Shown here one piece after another: positions 23,470-36,756 of a DNA stretch of 64,000 bases. Position 1 is the stretch's first letter, and the number at the start of each line of letters is the position of its first letter. Source of the stretch: Melieria omissa (Eukaryota; Arthropoda; Insecta; Diptera; Ulidiidae); the NCBI GenBank assembly GCA_963971225.1, contig OZ020267.1, forward strand, positions 38,043,354-38,107,353, written 5' to 3'. Under the pieces are notes generated by a model. It saw only the letters and a list, made by a program, of their open reading frames with translations, did no database searches and had not been told where the DNA came from. The position numbers were made by a program, and so were the translations under genes.

Positions 23470-23728
23470 AGATCGCCTTTTTCACCATCTCGTGCACAGC
23501 TTCGTTTTCTGCTACTCCCCAATGACGCGGAACCCAGCAGAGTCACTCAGTCATTCTGCACGCCTTGAAGTGAGGTACGACAATTCTGAACTACCTTAGA
23601 TTTTCCGACGTCTGATTCCAGCGCTTTAGGGACTGGTTATGCACACAAAATGTGACATCTTTGTGGTAATCCACAGTCTCGGATTAGTTCAGCAGCTTCC
23701 AGATTGCAAAAATATCCACTTGAAAAAA
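23470..23728 (-). pseudogene. Non-LTR retrotransposon RNase H relic
   Basis: In shifting minus-strand frames the sequence reads AAELIRDCGLPQRCHI, KALESDVGKSKVVQNCRTSL, then WVPRHWGVAENEAVHEMVKK. RNase H domains of I-group retrotransposons run in this order: FQAE-FAI--AAELI, DSQAA-KALES, then WVPGH-GVEGNE-ADE-A. The DSQ block and the first Asp are degraded, and the final Asp has become His (AVHEM for the usual -ADE-). Several frameshifts are present. No reverse transcriptase was recognised upstream on this strand. Confidence 0.7.
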
Positions 23729-23729
23729 A

Positions 23730-26700
23730 AACACTGCAATAAAGCAAGTACTGAATAATCCTATGCCACTACCGGTTCTACTTCAGTTTTCTTCAGTGTA
23801 CTCCAAGAGTACAGTCTTGGTTTACTTGAGTGTTGATCTACTTTAGTGTTGTTCTACAGTGAACTGTTCGTTTGTCTATCGAAAGCTTTCTTCTCACTGC
23901 AGTCCTTGTTTGAAAGTGAAGAAGATGATGACATAATCTGAAAGCACTGCTGAAGCCCTGCTAATCATTTGTATATTCATAATAATAATTTGCTTGTGCC
24001 ACTCTTTGGTCGAAATTCAACTAGAACCAATGAATGATGCACCGATGACCTTATGATGATTCGATCTGATTGAAGTAGTAACCTTCTTAAGGCTCATTGT
24101 GATGTCGCATGCCACAAAAAGAAGCCAAGAATTTTCCATTTTCTCTTGATGTATAAGATGTCTTCTTTTGCTTCAGAGAAAAACGTACAACGGATGTTGT
24201 TGTAACCAAATCAGATCAAATTTTTACATGGTAACATATCAAGTCAACAGTAGGAAGAAATTACAAAAAATTTACTAAAAAATTTTTCTATTGCATTTAC
24301 AAAACATTCCTCAAATCGCACTCTTATTCCTTAGAATGCAGACTTGGCTTACTCGATCAGTTTTCAGCAGCTCGAAATTGCAAGTTACCTATTTGGATAC
24401 TAAAAAAATGGTCATATATATACATGCTACTTTGTGTACGTCTGAAGCCTCTATGGATCCAAGAAAAAACTATTTTGTTAATACTTAAAATAGTTTGAAG
24501 TTTTAGGAATAATACAAAATTCATAAACCGAATATTTAAGTTTAACAAAGATAAGTATTCATGTTTCTTGAATCGTATATCTTGACATGGTAAAGAAAGA
24601 AGAAGCAGAAAAAATAAGAAAAATATTAAGTTTGACTTTTTACATAATTTTTAATAATTTTAATAAGAAATGTTAGCTGAAGTTAATAAAAAAATAATCG
24701 ATTTTTATATACACGTAAAACAATTCTATTGTTTAAGTAATTTTTACAGAAAATAACAATAATTTTTTTTAGTTTTCTTTTTTGGGGGAAAGATAAAAAT
24801 TATGCGGTGATTAAAAGTATTGCGATTGTTTTGTGAGTTAATAGAGAGCGAACTTTTTTCGTCGACTACGAGAAAGAAAAGATAACCATCTCATGACGGG
24901 GTTAAATCATCAATGTTCCTATTCAAATCCTGTTTCGAGGACTCGAGCACAACAGAACACCACTGTCTAAGATCCTCGTGAAGTACGAAGCACATATTCG
25001 GCTGAAATTTTTTGAGTATGAGTGAAGCTAAAAAATTCGATATTTTTCTTTCAAATGTGCTTTTATATACTAAACATCGCTGCATTACTGCAGGTCTGTT
25101 CAGGTAAAGTTTCGACAAGTTCCAACTCCGCGGCATCCAGCAGCTCCGAGTATTCAATGTTAACCCATATTTGGATTCGCAAAACTAAATGTGCAAAAAT
25201 GCAAACAACTTTTCGACAACACACAATTCCAGCATAAATTTAAAGTTGTTTTTTGTTGCAAGTGAAAGCAAAATATCTCAGCGTGTACCTGCTGCCAAAA
25301 TTTGGTGTTATGGTTGTTGTTATAGTTGTTGTATATGGTTGTGGTTGTTGCCATTGTTGCAGCTGTGGCGTCCTTATTCTCAATTGGCTTACAGCCGACT
25401 TAATTTAACGAAGCTACATGATCTCTGAAATTTATACAACAACAAAAATTAAAACAACAACACCAGCAACCATCCAACTATAACACCAACACATCCATAA
25501 CAATGCGCATAACAATTTAAACAAGAACAACAAAGTTTTGGAGCGCAGAGCAAAAAGTTTTATCTTGAATTGCAACAAATACTGCCAAATATTTTGCCTG
25601 GCCAGATTTCGAGTCTATAGGTGCGCGTATATATGTAAGTAAGTGGCTATCACTGTTCGCGTGTGTGTTCATGTGTTTGTGTGTATTTGTTTGAGCATAT
25701 TTTTCAAGCGCCACAGACGACAGTTTAAAGCCAGCCGCGTCTAAGCTTAAATATTTACGTCAATCTCACTTTTATTTACTTAATTAAAATTGCTTAAAGT
25801 CGAAACTTTGGCTGCGTCCAAAGTTCTGGCAGCATAAATTCAATGCTGGCACAACGTTCGCTTTAAGGCAGCAGACCGTGTTGCCAACAGTCAGTTGAGT
25901 GGAAACAGTGCTAGAATTGTTGGGAGAGAAGAAGGCGACGAGCAAAGGGGCCCAACTTGGGCAAATTTCAAATTAGTTCGACCTTCAGCCGATTGTTTTA
26001 TCTGCTGCAACGCAAATGGGACTTTAAAAGTGTTTCCAAGCACCTTTAGAACTTTTGTTCGAGCACTCGAACTGAAGCGGGAAAAGGCAGCAATAACAAT
26101 AACAACATCAATAACAACAAAAAGAAAATTTAAACGCCGAACGCTGGCTGCCAGCAATAAGTGAAATATTCGCTCAGCACTAACTTTTCGTTATCTCGAG
26201 CGTACAAAAATGTGGGTCATTTAATTGCGCGAAAATTGTTCAAGTGCGAGTGCGAGTGTGTGTGTGTGTATATGTGTGTGTTTGTGCGCAAAAAGGCTGC
26301 CATCGTAGTCACTTGGGTCAAGGACGCCGCATGTTTACATATGAACGCACTCGAACTCATAGATGATTGCACAGGCAAATATATATTTGTTTGTGTGTGT
26401 GTACGTGACACAATCTGTGAATGTCCAACGTTAAATGCAAATTAATAAATTTTAAGGATAACGATACCAGCAGCCGATTGCGTAGCAAGGTCACTTCAGC
26501 CAACCGTACACCGACAGCTGCCGTATGCCAACGACTCAGCGTGCAGCTCTTTCAGTCTCTTTGCATGTGTGTGTGTGCACGTATGGCATAAATTCTATTT
26601 TTCTTGTGTTTTATTTTTCAGTTTTCTTTTCATTTTTTTTCTATATTTTTTTTTTGTTTTTTTTTGAGGATTTCATAAAGCACGTAGCCGTGCAAACGGC

Positions 26701-27635
26701 GAACTGGCGTTGCATTCGTAAATCACTTTTGACTTGACCGGCTGGTTGGCGTTGCTGTAATTTTATACGCCATCGCCCGGCCCGGCTGCACACGGCACGT
26801 TGATTTATGTAAACATTCATAAATCATAAAATAAAAAAAAAGGAAAAATCCTTTGTAACTGTGAAATTTCTTCAAATTTTCATCAAAAGCTAAAAACTAA
26901 CCGACGCTGATTTATAGGTCGCCACTTAGTGGCATTATTTGGCTTATAAATAGGTCACCCGATTTGCAGTTTTTCATATGTGTGAATATGAAAGTGTTGG
27001 CATTGTATTTGGAAATAAAAAGTATGTTAAAATTATTCCAAAAAAAAGTATGAAAAATACAATAATACATAAATAAATAAGAACTTCAACTAACTGACAA
27101 ATATAACTAGTGACTAATTACACTGTGCAAGTCGAAAATTCAGACATGGGGGGACCTACTGAGCAACTTTCTTTAGGTATACTGAGTTGAGATCCACCAG
27201 GCGTTTGGTTGGATTAACTCTAGTTTAAGAGAAATCCGAAATCCTTTGAAGTTTGCTCGTTTTAGTCGAGTTCGTCACTTAAGTCTTTGAACGTTTAAGT
27301 GCTAATAGGTCCTAAATCGTTCCGAATATGGCTTTACTGTCTTCGACAAGTTTGTAGATATTTTAACGACCAACAAGTTTGCTTAAGACACCAATCCAAA
27401 AAAATACATTCCAACTGTGTTTTCGACAAAAATGACAACAAATAACTAATAAATGGTTGATCATAAATAATAACAAAAAAATTTAAAATAAAATAAAAAA
27501 TTTCAAATTAAAGATGAAAAATAATAAATACAAAATTAAAATAAAAACAAAAAAAAAATTTAAAATAAAAAAAATTTACTATAAATTATAAATAATAAAT
27601 AATTAATTATAAATGGTAAATTTTAATTAACTTAA
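23730..27635. other. Non-coding stretch
   Basis: CAA/TTG trinucleotide clusters lie at 25300-25480 and TG runs at 25655-25690 and 26250-26285. Beyond 27400 the sequence becomes simple A/T-rich repeats leading into the heptamer array. Overlapping opposite-strand frames at 25890-26165 show no family. No gene is supported. Confidence 0.5.
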
Positions 27636-27639
27636 AATT

Positions 27640-29331
27640 AATAACTAATAACTAATAACTAATAACTAATAACTAATAACTAATAACTAATAACTAATAA
27701 CTAATAACTAATAACTAATAACTAATAACTAATAACTAATAACTAATAACTAATAACTAATAACTAATAACTAATAACTAATAACTAATAACTAATAACT
27801 AATAACTAATAACTAATAACTAATAACTAATAACTAATAACTAATAACTAATAACTAATAACTAATAACTAATAACTAATAACTAATAACTAATAACTAA
27901 TAACTAATAACTAATAACTAATAACTAATAACTAATAACTAATAACTAATAACTAATAACTAATAACTAATAACTAATAACTAATAACTAATAACTAATA
28001 ACTAATAACTAATAACTAATAACTAATAACTAATAACTAATAACTAATAACTAATAACTAATAACTAATAACTAATAACTAATAACTAATAACTAATAAC
28101 TAATAACTAATAACTAATAACTAATAACTAATAACTAATAACTAATAACTAATAACTAATAACTAATAACTAATAACTAATAACTAATAACTAATAACTA
28201 ATAACTAATAACTAATAACTAATAACTAATAACTAATAACTAATAACTAATAACTAATAACTAATAACTAATAACTAATAACTAATAACTAATAACTAAT
28301 AACTAATAACTAATAACTAATAACTAATAACTAATAACTAATAACTAATAACTAATAACTAATAACTAATAACTAATAACTAATAACTAATAACTAATAA
28401 CTAATAACTAATAACTAATAACTAATAACTAATAACTAATAACTAATAACTAATAACTAATAACTAATAACTAATAACTAATAACTAATAACTAATAACT
28501 AATAACTAATAACTAATAACTAATAACTAATAACTAATAACTAATAACTAATAACTAATAACTAATAACTAATAACTAATAACTAATAACTAATAACTAA
28601 TAACTAATAACTAATAACTAATAACTAATAACTAATAACTAATAACTAATAACTAATAACTAATAACTAATAACTAATAACTAATAACTAATAACTAATA
28701 ACTAATAACTAATAACTAATAACTAATAACTAATAACTAATAACTAATAACTAATAACTAATAACTAATAACTAATAACTAATAACTAATAACTAATAAC
28801 TAATAACTAATAACTAATAACTAATAACTAATAACTAATAACTAATAACTAATAACTAATAACTAATAACTAATAACTAATAACTAATAACTAATAACTA
28901 ATAACTAATAACTAATAACTAATAACTAATAACTAATAACTAATAACTAATAACTAATAACTAATAACTAATAACTAATAACTAATAACTAATAACTAAT
29001 AACTAATAACTAATAACTAATAACTAATAACTAATAACTAATAACTAATAACTAATAACTAATAACTAATAACTAATAACTAATAACTAATAACTAATAA
29101 CTAATAACTAATAACTAATAACTAATAACTAATAACTAATAACTAATAACTAATAACTAATAACTAATAACTAATAACTAATAACTAATAACTAATAACT
29201 AATAACTAATAACTAATAACTAATAACTAATAACTAATAACTAATAACCAATAACTAATAACTAATAACTAATAACTAATAACTAATAACTAATAACTAA
29301 TAACTAATAACTAATAACTAATAACTAATAA
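27640..29331. repeat. Heptanucleotide tandem array (AATAACT)n, about 240 units
   Basis: About 1.69 kb of a single 7-bp unit runs without a length change. The only substitution I can see is a C near 29249 (AATAACC). The flanks decay quickly (AATGGTAACTAGTAAC on the right; A/T simple sequence on the left). The unit contains TAA on one strand and TAG on the other, so all six frames are closed throughout. Confidence 0.98.
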
Positions 29332-32258
29332 ATGGTAACTAGTAACTTATAACTAACAAATAACAATTATCTTCTGATAACTTATTAGTTATACTACTAC
29401 TTACTACTATCAATTACACTTACTACTATCAACTATCAATTATAAATAATAAAAATTAGTTAACAAAAACAAACAAACTAAATACAAAACATTATTTTCG
29501 CTGACTGTTGAAGAAGTATTTGCTGTCTTCATTCCATAAAAAGGTTGTATCGCCCTAACTGCATTCTTGTTCCATACTCAAGGAGTCGAAAAGGTCTTTT
29601 CCTGACTTGAAGAAGCCTAATGACTGCATCCATATGATATCTTTATCATCTTTTGTCTGCTTGGTTTACGCAGCTTATCGACTCTCCCTCCTTCAGTAGA
29701 GAAAAAAGTTTACTAAGATTACAATCGTTGCTCATATACTCTGCTAACCTGAAAGAAATCTGCTGCTGGTAGTTATTAAGTAAAGCAATTTTGTGTCAAA
29801 AATATAGTTACACTTTCAATCTTTCATATGTGCTTTATATAGTAAAATGTATATAAAATGCATTACTACTACAAACAAACCTGTAAAACTGCCAAGCATT
29901 TTCACACAGAAACTATGACATACAAACATCGTAGATATTAAAATGTCACATAGTTAATCGCTCTCGCTTTATCGCCCACAATGCGCAACATCCACGTGTG
30001 GCACAACAATACCGCGCCACGTCTCCGGGGCTTAGGTCGCAAATGCTGTCACAAATGCTCACCAGACATGACAGCTGAAAGGTCAATCGATACAGCGACT
30101 GCCTCAGGCCAAATTTTCAATGAAATCAACGTGCAATTGCAGCCCTTTGCCATCTGCACAAACACAACCACACACGCGACGCGCTGCAATGTGTCACAAA
30201 GCAGTATTTTTGTTGTTGGTATTTACATTTTCGTTTTCTATGGTCTATGGACTGTATGGTCTTTAATTGTTTCTTTGCAGTGAACTGATGCAACATTACT
30301 TATCTGTTAACAGTTGACATAAGGAAAAGGGTTCGTCAAAGGACTCCGAGCGCAACTTGAACCCAATTAGCCTGCGGATTAGCACATGAAAGCCGCGTTA
30401 GCGCAATTTGGCAATCAATTTAACTTGCGCCAAAATATATAAAACTTTTCACAAGACTCCAGCAAATGTCCACAAAAATAACAATTTTTGGGTTCGCATA
30501 ACTTTTATTATTTTGCCATTTTCCTTTTCTTTCAAATTTTTTGTTTGGCTCTTTGTTGTGCAAGATTCTGGCAGAGGCTTAACTTGGGCAGCTGTCTTCC
30601 ATAGGCGTTGGCAATTTATGAGAAGCCCATTTAATGTCCACAGGGGCCTCACACCCACACACACACACTTAGGAGTTCATCGAGCGTCGCCTTAGCGCCA
30701 CCTGACAGCCGAAACAATCAATTTCGCAGCTTTTTGCTTTTAACTTTGTTTATCTATTTTTGCCGAAATTGCGCTCGCATGTAACAAAAATCACACCCAT
30801 CATAATTTTGCTTCTAACTAAACAAAAAATAAATTCAAAAATAATATAAATCAAATAAAAATTATTAAAAAAGTAAACATTTTCAAGATACAACAACAAT
30901 AACAATGCTAATAATAACAACAGCAGTAGAAACTTTTCCAAAACGTTTGGGCATTTGGCAAGAAATAAAATATAACAACAACACTAAACACACCAAATCA
31001 TAGAGAAGGCAACCACACAACGGCAGCAGAAACAATTTCAACTTCCGCTTTTAAAAGCTCTGCGTATCCAACGTTAAAAGGGTCGTTCAACTTGCTGCCA
31101 ACAATCGAAAAGATACAAAACAACAGGCACACAGCAGCGGCAACGGCAACGGCAATAGTAACGGCCCGCTGCCATATGTACACAACGCGGACAGACACAT
31201 CAAATATTCGACATTCGCTTTGGGGGGAATGAAATAAAAAAAAAGAAAAATGCCGGAAATTTAAAGTCGGCCGAAATGAGCGAACAACTGCGGAAAAATA
31301 AAGTAAATTGGCTGTCTGCCAATATTGGCAACAAGCAGACATAGCGCCACACACACGCACACAACGACAGTGCATGAATGTGTTTTTGAGTGTGTGGCAG
31401 TGTGTGTGTGTGTGTGTGTGGCAGTGTAGGTGTGACGAGTGGCCGCATGTGTTGGCGTTCGAGTAAGAAATATGGCAAAGGCATAAAAACTCAATTGCTA
31501 GATTTGGTTGTGCAATTTGTAAAATTCCTGCTTTGATGGAATACGCAAACAAGAAGGAAACCCGAGGCGTTTTCTGGGCGCAAACATGCAACAATATTTT
31601 AACAATTGCTGACAGTCCTTTTAGTTTACAAAAGTGAGGGAAAATTAAAAACTCCATCTTGAGTCTTTTCAGAATTCACTGAAGTGAGAGGAAAAAATAA
31701 AATATGTGAAAATTGGAGAAGGGAACGAGAGAAAGAGACTGTGATGAGATACTCGTATTGTGCGAAAAAAGCAAAGTGAAGGAAAAAGACAATAGAAAGA
31801 AGAGGCGAGAGGAGAAGGGGAAATATAAAGAATTTGCAGCGAAAAAACGAACAGCAGAGGTCACTGACAGTAGCAGAAAAGAGTTAAAGAAATGGCTATG
31901 TTTAGGAGATCAAGTGGGGCACACTAGGGGGCGAGGTTCGGGGGTTCAAACCAGTGCCTTCTTTGGCCGCAGATGGGATTTCCAGAACAGGTTTCATATT
32001 GATTGTAAAAGAATGTAGTCGAAAAACAATGACAAGAAGGCGTCAATTCTATCAGAAGAAAATTTTTGAAAAAAATTGGCGACTTTAATAATAAGAAATA
32101 TAATACTATAATTAGAAAAATCTAAGCTAGAATTATGATTATTGTATATATTTTTTAGAAGTATAAATAAGTAAGTATTACACTTCATTATTTCTTCTTC
32201 TTCTTATATTTTTTTAGACTTAAGAATCCAATTAGTCCAACTATTCGGAAACAGTGCG
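29332..32258. other. Non-coding stretch with CA/GT and purine-rich patches
   Basis: A GT run lies at 31401-31420 and a purine-rich strand at 31690-31860. A 219-codon minus-strand frame at 30998-31657 crosses the CA/GT repeats and resembles no protein family. No gene or element was recognised. Confidence 0.5.
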
Positions 32259-32259
32259 C

Positions 32260-33998
32260 AGTGTTCCGTTCCATAGACTAAATTTAAAAACTTTATAGTC
32301 TCAGAATTTAACGATTTTGTTGTCGTTTGAAAAGTAAAACTCCAACTAAGAAAACGCCAAAAAATCTGGGCAATGTCTGTGCAAGAGCACAAGTTGAAAC
32401 TTTTTTCACAAAAAAATTTAAACACATAAACAGTGCGACAATTATGTATTAAGACTCGAACCATATCTCAGCAACCAAGCGCGCTATGTGCGGGCACAAG
32501 CTTCAACCTTCCTCTACTAACTGTCAAAATTTCATGACATTTGGTTGACATTTAATATTTATTAAAATTCATTTTGCAAAACACGTTTTCGTTTGATGTT
32601 AAAATTTTAACATGGAGCAAAGAGCGGTCATTAAGTTCCACGCAAAAATTGGTAAAAGTGCATCAGAAACATTCCGAATGATGCAGCAAGCGTACGGCGA
32701 TGCTTGTTTATCAAGATCAAATGTTTTTTTATGGCATAAACGTTTTGTGGATGGCAGAGAGTCGCTGGAAGATGAAATAAAAGAAGAAAGGCCAATTTAA
32801 GTTCGGACGCCGGAAATGATCCAGAAAGTTTGTGATTTTCTTGCAGAAAACCGCAATGCTTCACTGAAAATGATGGAAGAGGCCTTAAACATAAACAGAG
32901 AAACTATCAGAGGATTTATGCAAAACAAAGGACTGCGCAAAATTTGTTCCTCACACATCAGTCAGTCATTCTACAGAGTCAGTCATTCTAGAGAGTCAAT
33001 CATTCTAGATCCAAACTTCCTGAAAACAATTGTTACTTACAATTGTTAATTGTTACAATTGTTGTTCCAATACGATCCAGAAACCAAGCGTCAAAGTGCG
33101 GAATGGAAATCAAAAATCTCACCACAAGCCAAACAAACACGAAAAGTTCCATCAAAAATCAAAACAATGCTCACATTCTTCGATAGCAAAGAAATTATCC
33201 ACAAAGAATTGGTTCCAACTGGTAAAACAGTTACTGCCGCATAGTACCTCGAAGTTTTGAAGCGTTTGATGCCCAGAATCCGTCGTATTCGATCAGAATA
33301 CCGCGATCCAAAAAGTTGGTCTCTGTTGCACCATAATGCACCGAGTCACATAGCAGTCATTGTTTGTAAATTTGTGGCTCGGAATCAGGTCTGTGTGTTG
33401 AATCATTCGCCGTATTCACCTGATTTGGCACCGTGCGACTTCTCTTTGTTTCCGAAACTGAAATTGAAGTTGAAAGGATGCTTTTTTTGATGACATTCAG
33501 ACAATACAACGGGCTTCAACGAGGGCACAGGAGAAAATTCTGAAAAATGAGCTGCAACACGCGTTTGAATCACTATTAAATCGATGTAACAAGTGTACTG
33601 AACCAGGGGGAGAATATTTCGAATAAATATACCGAAAAATTAACAGATATCGTGTTTTAATTGTTTTTTCTAGAGATAGTCTTAATACATAATATCGCAC
33701 TGTGTATTTTCTGTTTTTTAGCCTATTAAGAAAAACAAATTTTAACAATATATGGTTGGAAAGAGGTTGTTAAACCTTCAAATATAGATTAAGAAACAAT
33801 GTGGCCATTTTCGCTCTTAATGTTTTCTCAAAATTTGCAAAGCTGAGGCTTTGACTTCACTTTTAATTGAAAATATTTTTCTAAATTAAAAAGCTGAAAA
33901 TTGCCAAAACTTAGAGGGAAAATATCTACAAAGTGTGTGAAAGTATGTTTCTGGATTTTTTTTATTTTAAAAAGCATTCTTTCCTTGTTGGATAATGT
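32260..33998 (+). repeat. Dispersed repeat R22, copy interrupted by a mariner
   Basis: The left part (32260-32428) and right part (33705-33998) match 23075 down to 22690 on the other strand. The 1276-bp mariner lies between them. Near the junction this copy also has a few tens of bases not seen in the other copy, so alignment is clean only outside about 32375-33735. Confidence 0.72.
32429..33704 (+). mobile_element. Near full-length mariner, transposase pseudogene
   Basis: The inverted ends AACAGTGCGACAATTATGTA and (inverse) TACATAATATCGCACTGTG extend about 26 bp with one indel. TA lies on both sides (32427-32428, 33705-33706), and 1276 bp is full mariner length. A frame from ATG 32612 (MEQRAVIKFHAKIG) runs through both helix-turn-helix regions to YSPDLAPCDFSLF. 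It is broken by in-frame stops near 32798, 33047 and 33242, and by a T-run frameshift near 33487 before the end EPGGEYFE. The first catalytic Asp block is replaced by repeated ACAATTGTTA-like sequence near 33030-33065. The second reads HHNAPSH instead of HDNAPxH, so Asp has become His. The third Asp remains. It is a different lineage from the Mos1-like copies. Confidence 0.88.
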
Positions 33999-33999
33999 A

Positions 34000-36355
34000 A
34001 TTTCTAGTATACCAAATTTTATGAAGAACGAACCACTGCTTCTAATTTTGTCTAGCGATTGTATGGAGTCGAATCTCTGTACAGTGACGCCCTTCCCTCC
34101 GGGAAGAGAGCATCTATATGTTAAATATGAAACACAAAACTTTGTAAACTAAAAGTACTGTAACCGACAACTAATGAACGAATTATTGATTGCTGGTTAT
34201 TGAGTTATTATTGTAATTATATGCAATGAAAAGTTGGTAAAAAGTTTGCTTGGCGGAACTTGTTTGTGCTACTTAATCATGTCAAGGACAATAGTTTGGA
34301 ATGGATAAAGCCAACTTGACATGATTTATGTATGATTGATATCAGACATTAACATTACCCGAAGTCAACAAAGTAACATTAAAATAACTTTTAAGCAATA
34401 ATACGAAACAAAAGTTGCTTTGAAAATCAATATTTATATGTCTGGCTGTAAAAGTTTCAGCATTTGTCGATGTACCTGTAGTAACAAAACAAACATAATT
34501 ATTATACTTAATACAACATACAACATGGAAACAACACGTGTCATTAGTTCTTAGCTAAAACCTATTAAAATTAACACTTGAGACATTTCATTCATTAATG
34601 GAATATTTCTTCATATGTTGTATGTAGCTTTGCTAATGGAAACGGCTGCTCAAATAAAGTAAAAACCATTGACATTAAGAAAATGCTAACATAAACACTG
34701 TTATACATATTTAAGTATGTACACTTGTGTAGAACATGTTATTAGTGACTTGACCTTTGAAATGGTTTCTTGCTTACTGTCGCACTAATACATTTTTTAT
34801 GCTGACGGTAGCATTTAACTAATCGATCACAATCACAAATGTGAGTGAACGAGGAACAAAATATGGAGCACTTACTATATGCATATACATATACATTATG
34901 TATGTGTATGTATATGTGCATAGTTGTTGAAAAGAATTTATATGTGTGTGTGTAAATGTTTGTTTGTAACTAGTTTTTAAAATTGATTAATTGATTTTCA
35001 TATTTAACCACCTTGGGAGCATTTTGACCGATTTCTTTAGTTCTGATGTTATTTAAAATAATGGACAGATAAATAATGAAACATAAACTACTACTAAATG
35101 GTTAACAAAAGTTGCTAATTGGTATCTTTTTTTTTTGCAGTAGGTGGAAAAGCATTGAAAGTCGCTAATTGGTATCTGGTATCTATCATTTGGTATCTCT
35201 TAACGTATCTGGAAACTGGTAAACACAGAATTTGCGTAACATTGAAAATTTTTTTAAATTGATTTGATTTGATTTTGAATTGATTTTTGAAATATTTTAC
35301 TATTTAAGACAAATAATTCATTTTAAAATAATCCAAAAATCCAGGGAGTATTACACTTTCGGCTTTTCACTTGTAAATTTGCATACAAATTCCTCATTAA
35401 TCTTCGCAATGAGTTTATTTAAGGATTCGTCTACTGATGGAAGATTCGCCACTACTGCCACTAATTTACATACCTTTGCGACAATCAAATTTACAATGTA
35501 ACAACTGCTGCTGCCATTACACAACCTTCAAAACAACTAAAAAATGGCTGAAACCAACTCTGAATGCCTGCTCGCTTGAATTCGCTCAGCTACAGACAGA
35601 TGATTCAATGTTGGTATTTGTCCTACACAGCGTATGAGTAACATTTTCATCTATGAATTGAAAGCAGCTCTCTACTTACACAATTTTATGCGTAGCGTCT
35701 CAAATGCAACACGCAACATTTCACTATTCCTTGGGGAATGGAAACTTTCTAATTACATTAAAAGCAAAAAAAGTGGCGCAGAAAAGTGCTTTGCATTGTC
35801 AGTGCGACAGGTGTGAGTGAGTTGTGAGCGCGCAATGCGACGGCAATTTTCTATACAAAATGTAAAGTTATCTCTTGTCATTTGGCTACAGGCAACTGCT
35901 GCCGAAACTAACGCATACATTAGCAGCGGTGCGACGATGAAGTTTCGCAAGTATTTTGTAGAGATTAGCTGAAAGTCGGAAAACAGCTAATCAGGAAAAA
36001 ATTTGGCATTCGTGCAGAGAATGCCTGCAGCCGGTGCGAGTGAGCTAAGAAGTTTTGTTTAAAGTTTTTTTTGGAACTTTTGTGTTGCTGTCAAATAAAT
36101 GAACGAATGATTTAACGACTGAATGAATAAATTAGGGAATTACTGAATTCCTTGTATGAAATTAATTGAATAAATTTAGTGAATTGAAATAAAGAATCGA
36201 ATTAATTGAATTGATTTGAGTTGAATTGATTTAAATTGATTTGAATTGAATGGAATCGAACTGACTAGAATCGAATAAATTAGTGAATTAATGAGCTCCT
36301 GGTATGAAATTCATTGAACAAATTTCATTAGTTGAATTGGCTTGACTTGACTTGA
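34000..36355. other. AT-rich non-coding stretch leading into a pentamer array
   Basis: GCTAATTGGTATCT is repeated at about 35115 and 35164, and TATGTA-rich DNA lies at 34880-34930. From about 36110 the sequence turns into degenerate GAATTGA-type repeats that grade into the array at 36356. No gene was recognised. Confidence 0.5.
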
Positions 36356-36755
36356 ATTGAATTGAATTGAACTTAGTTTAATTGAATTGAATTGAATTGA
36401 ATTGAATTGAATTGAATTGAATTGAATTGAATTGAATTGAATTGAATTGAATTGAATTGAATTGAATTGAATTGAATTGAATTGAATTGAATTGAATTGA
36501 ATTGAATTGAATTGAATTGAATTGAATTGAATTGAATTGAATTGAATTGAATTGAATTGAATTGAATTGAATTGAATTGAATTGAATTGAATTGAATTGA
36601 ATTGAATTGAATTGAATTGAATTGAATTGAATTGAATTGAATTGAATTGAATTGAATTGAATTGAATTGAATTGAATTGAATTGAATTGAATTGAATTGA
36701 ATTGAATTGAATTGAATTGAATTGAATTGAATTGAATTGAATTGAATTGAATTGA
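36356..36755. repeat. (AATTG)n pentanucleotide array, about 75 perfect units
   Basis: The array is perfect from about 36379 to 36755. About 200 bp of the same motif in degraded form (GAATTAATTGAATTGATTTG and similar) lies on the left and ~150 bp of ATGAAT-type variants on the right. Young core and old edges suggest expansion from within. Confidence 0.97.
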
Positions 36756-36756
36756 T

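Noticed and set aside
27640..29331. Telomere-type repeat
   Set aside because: The unit is AATAACT, not a known insect telomere repeat, and flies of this group use retrotransposons or complex satellites at telomeres. Unique DNA flanks it on both sides.
30998..31657. 219-codon minus-strand frame
   Set aside because: It crosses CA/GT repeats, giving His-Thr runs, overlaps other long frames on the same strand and shows no domain or splice pattern.
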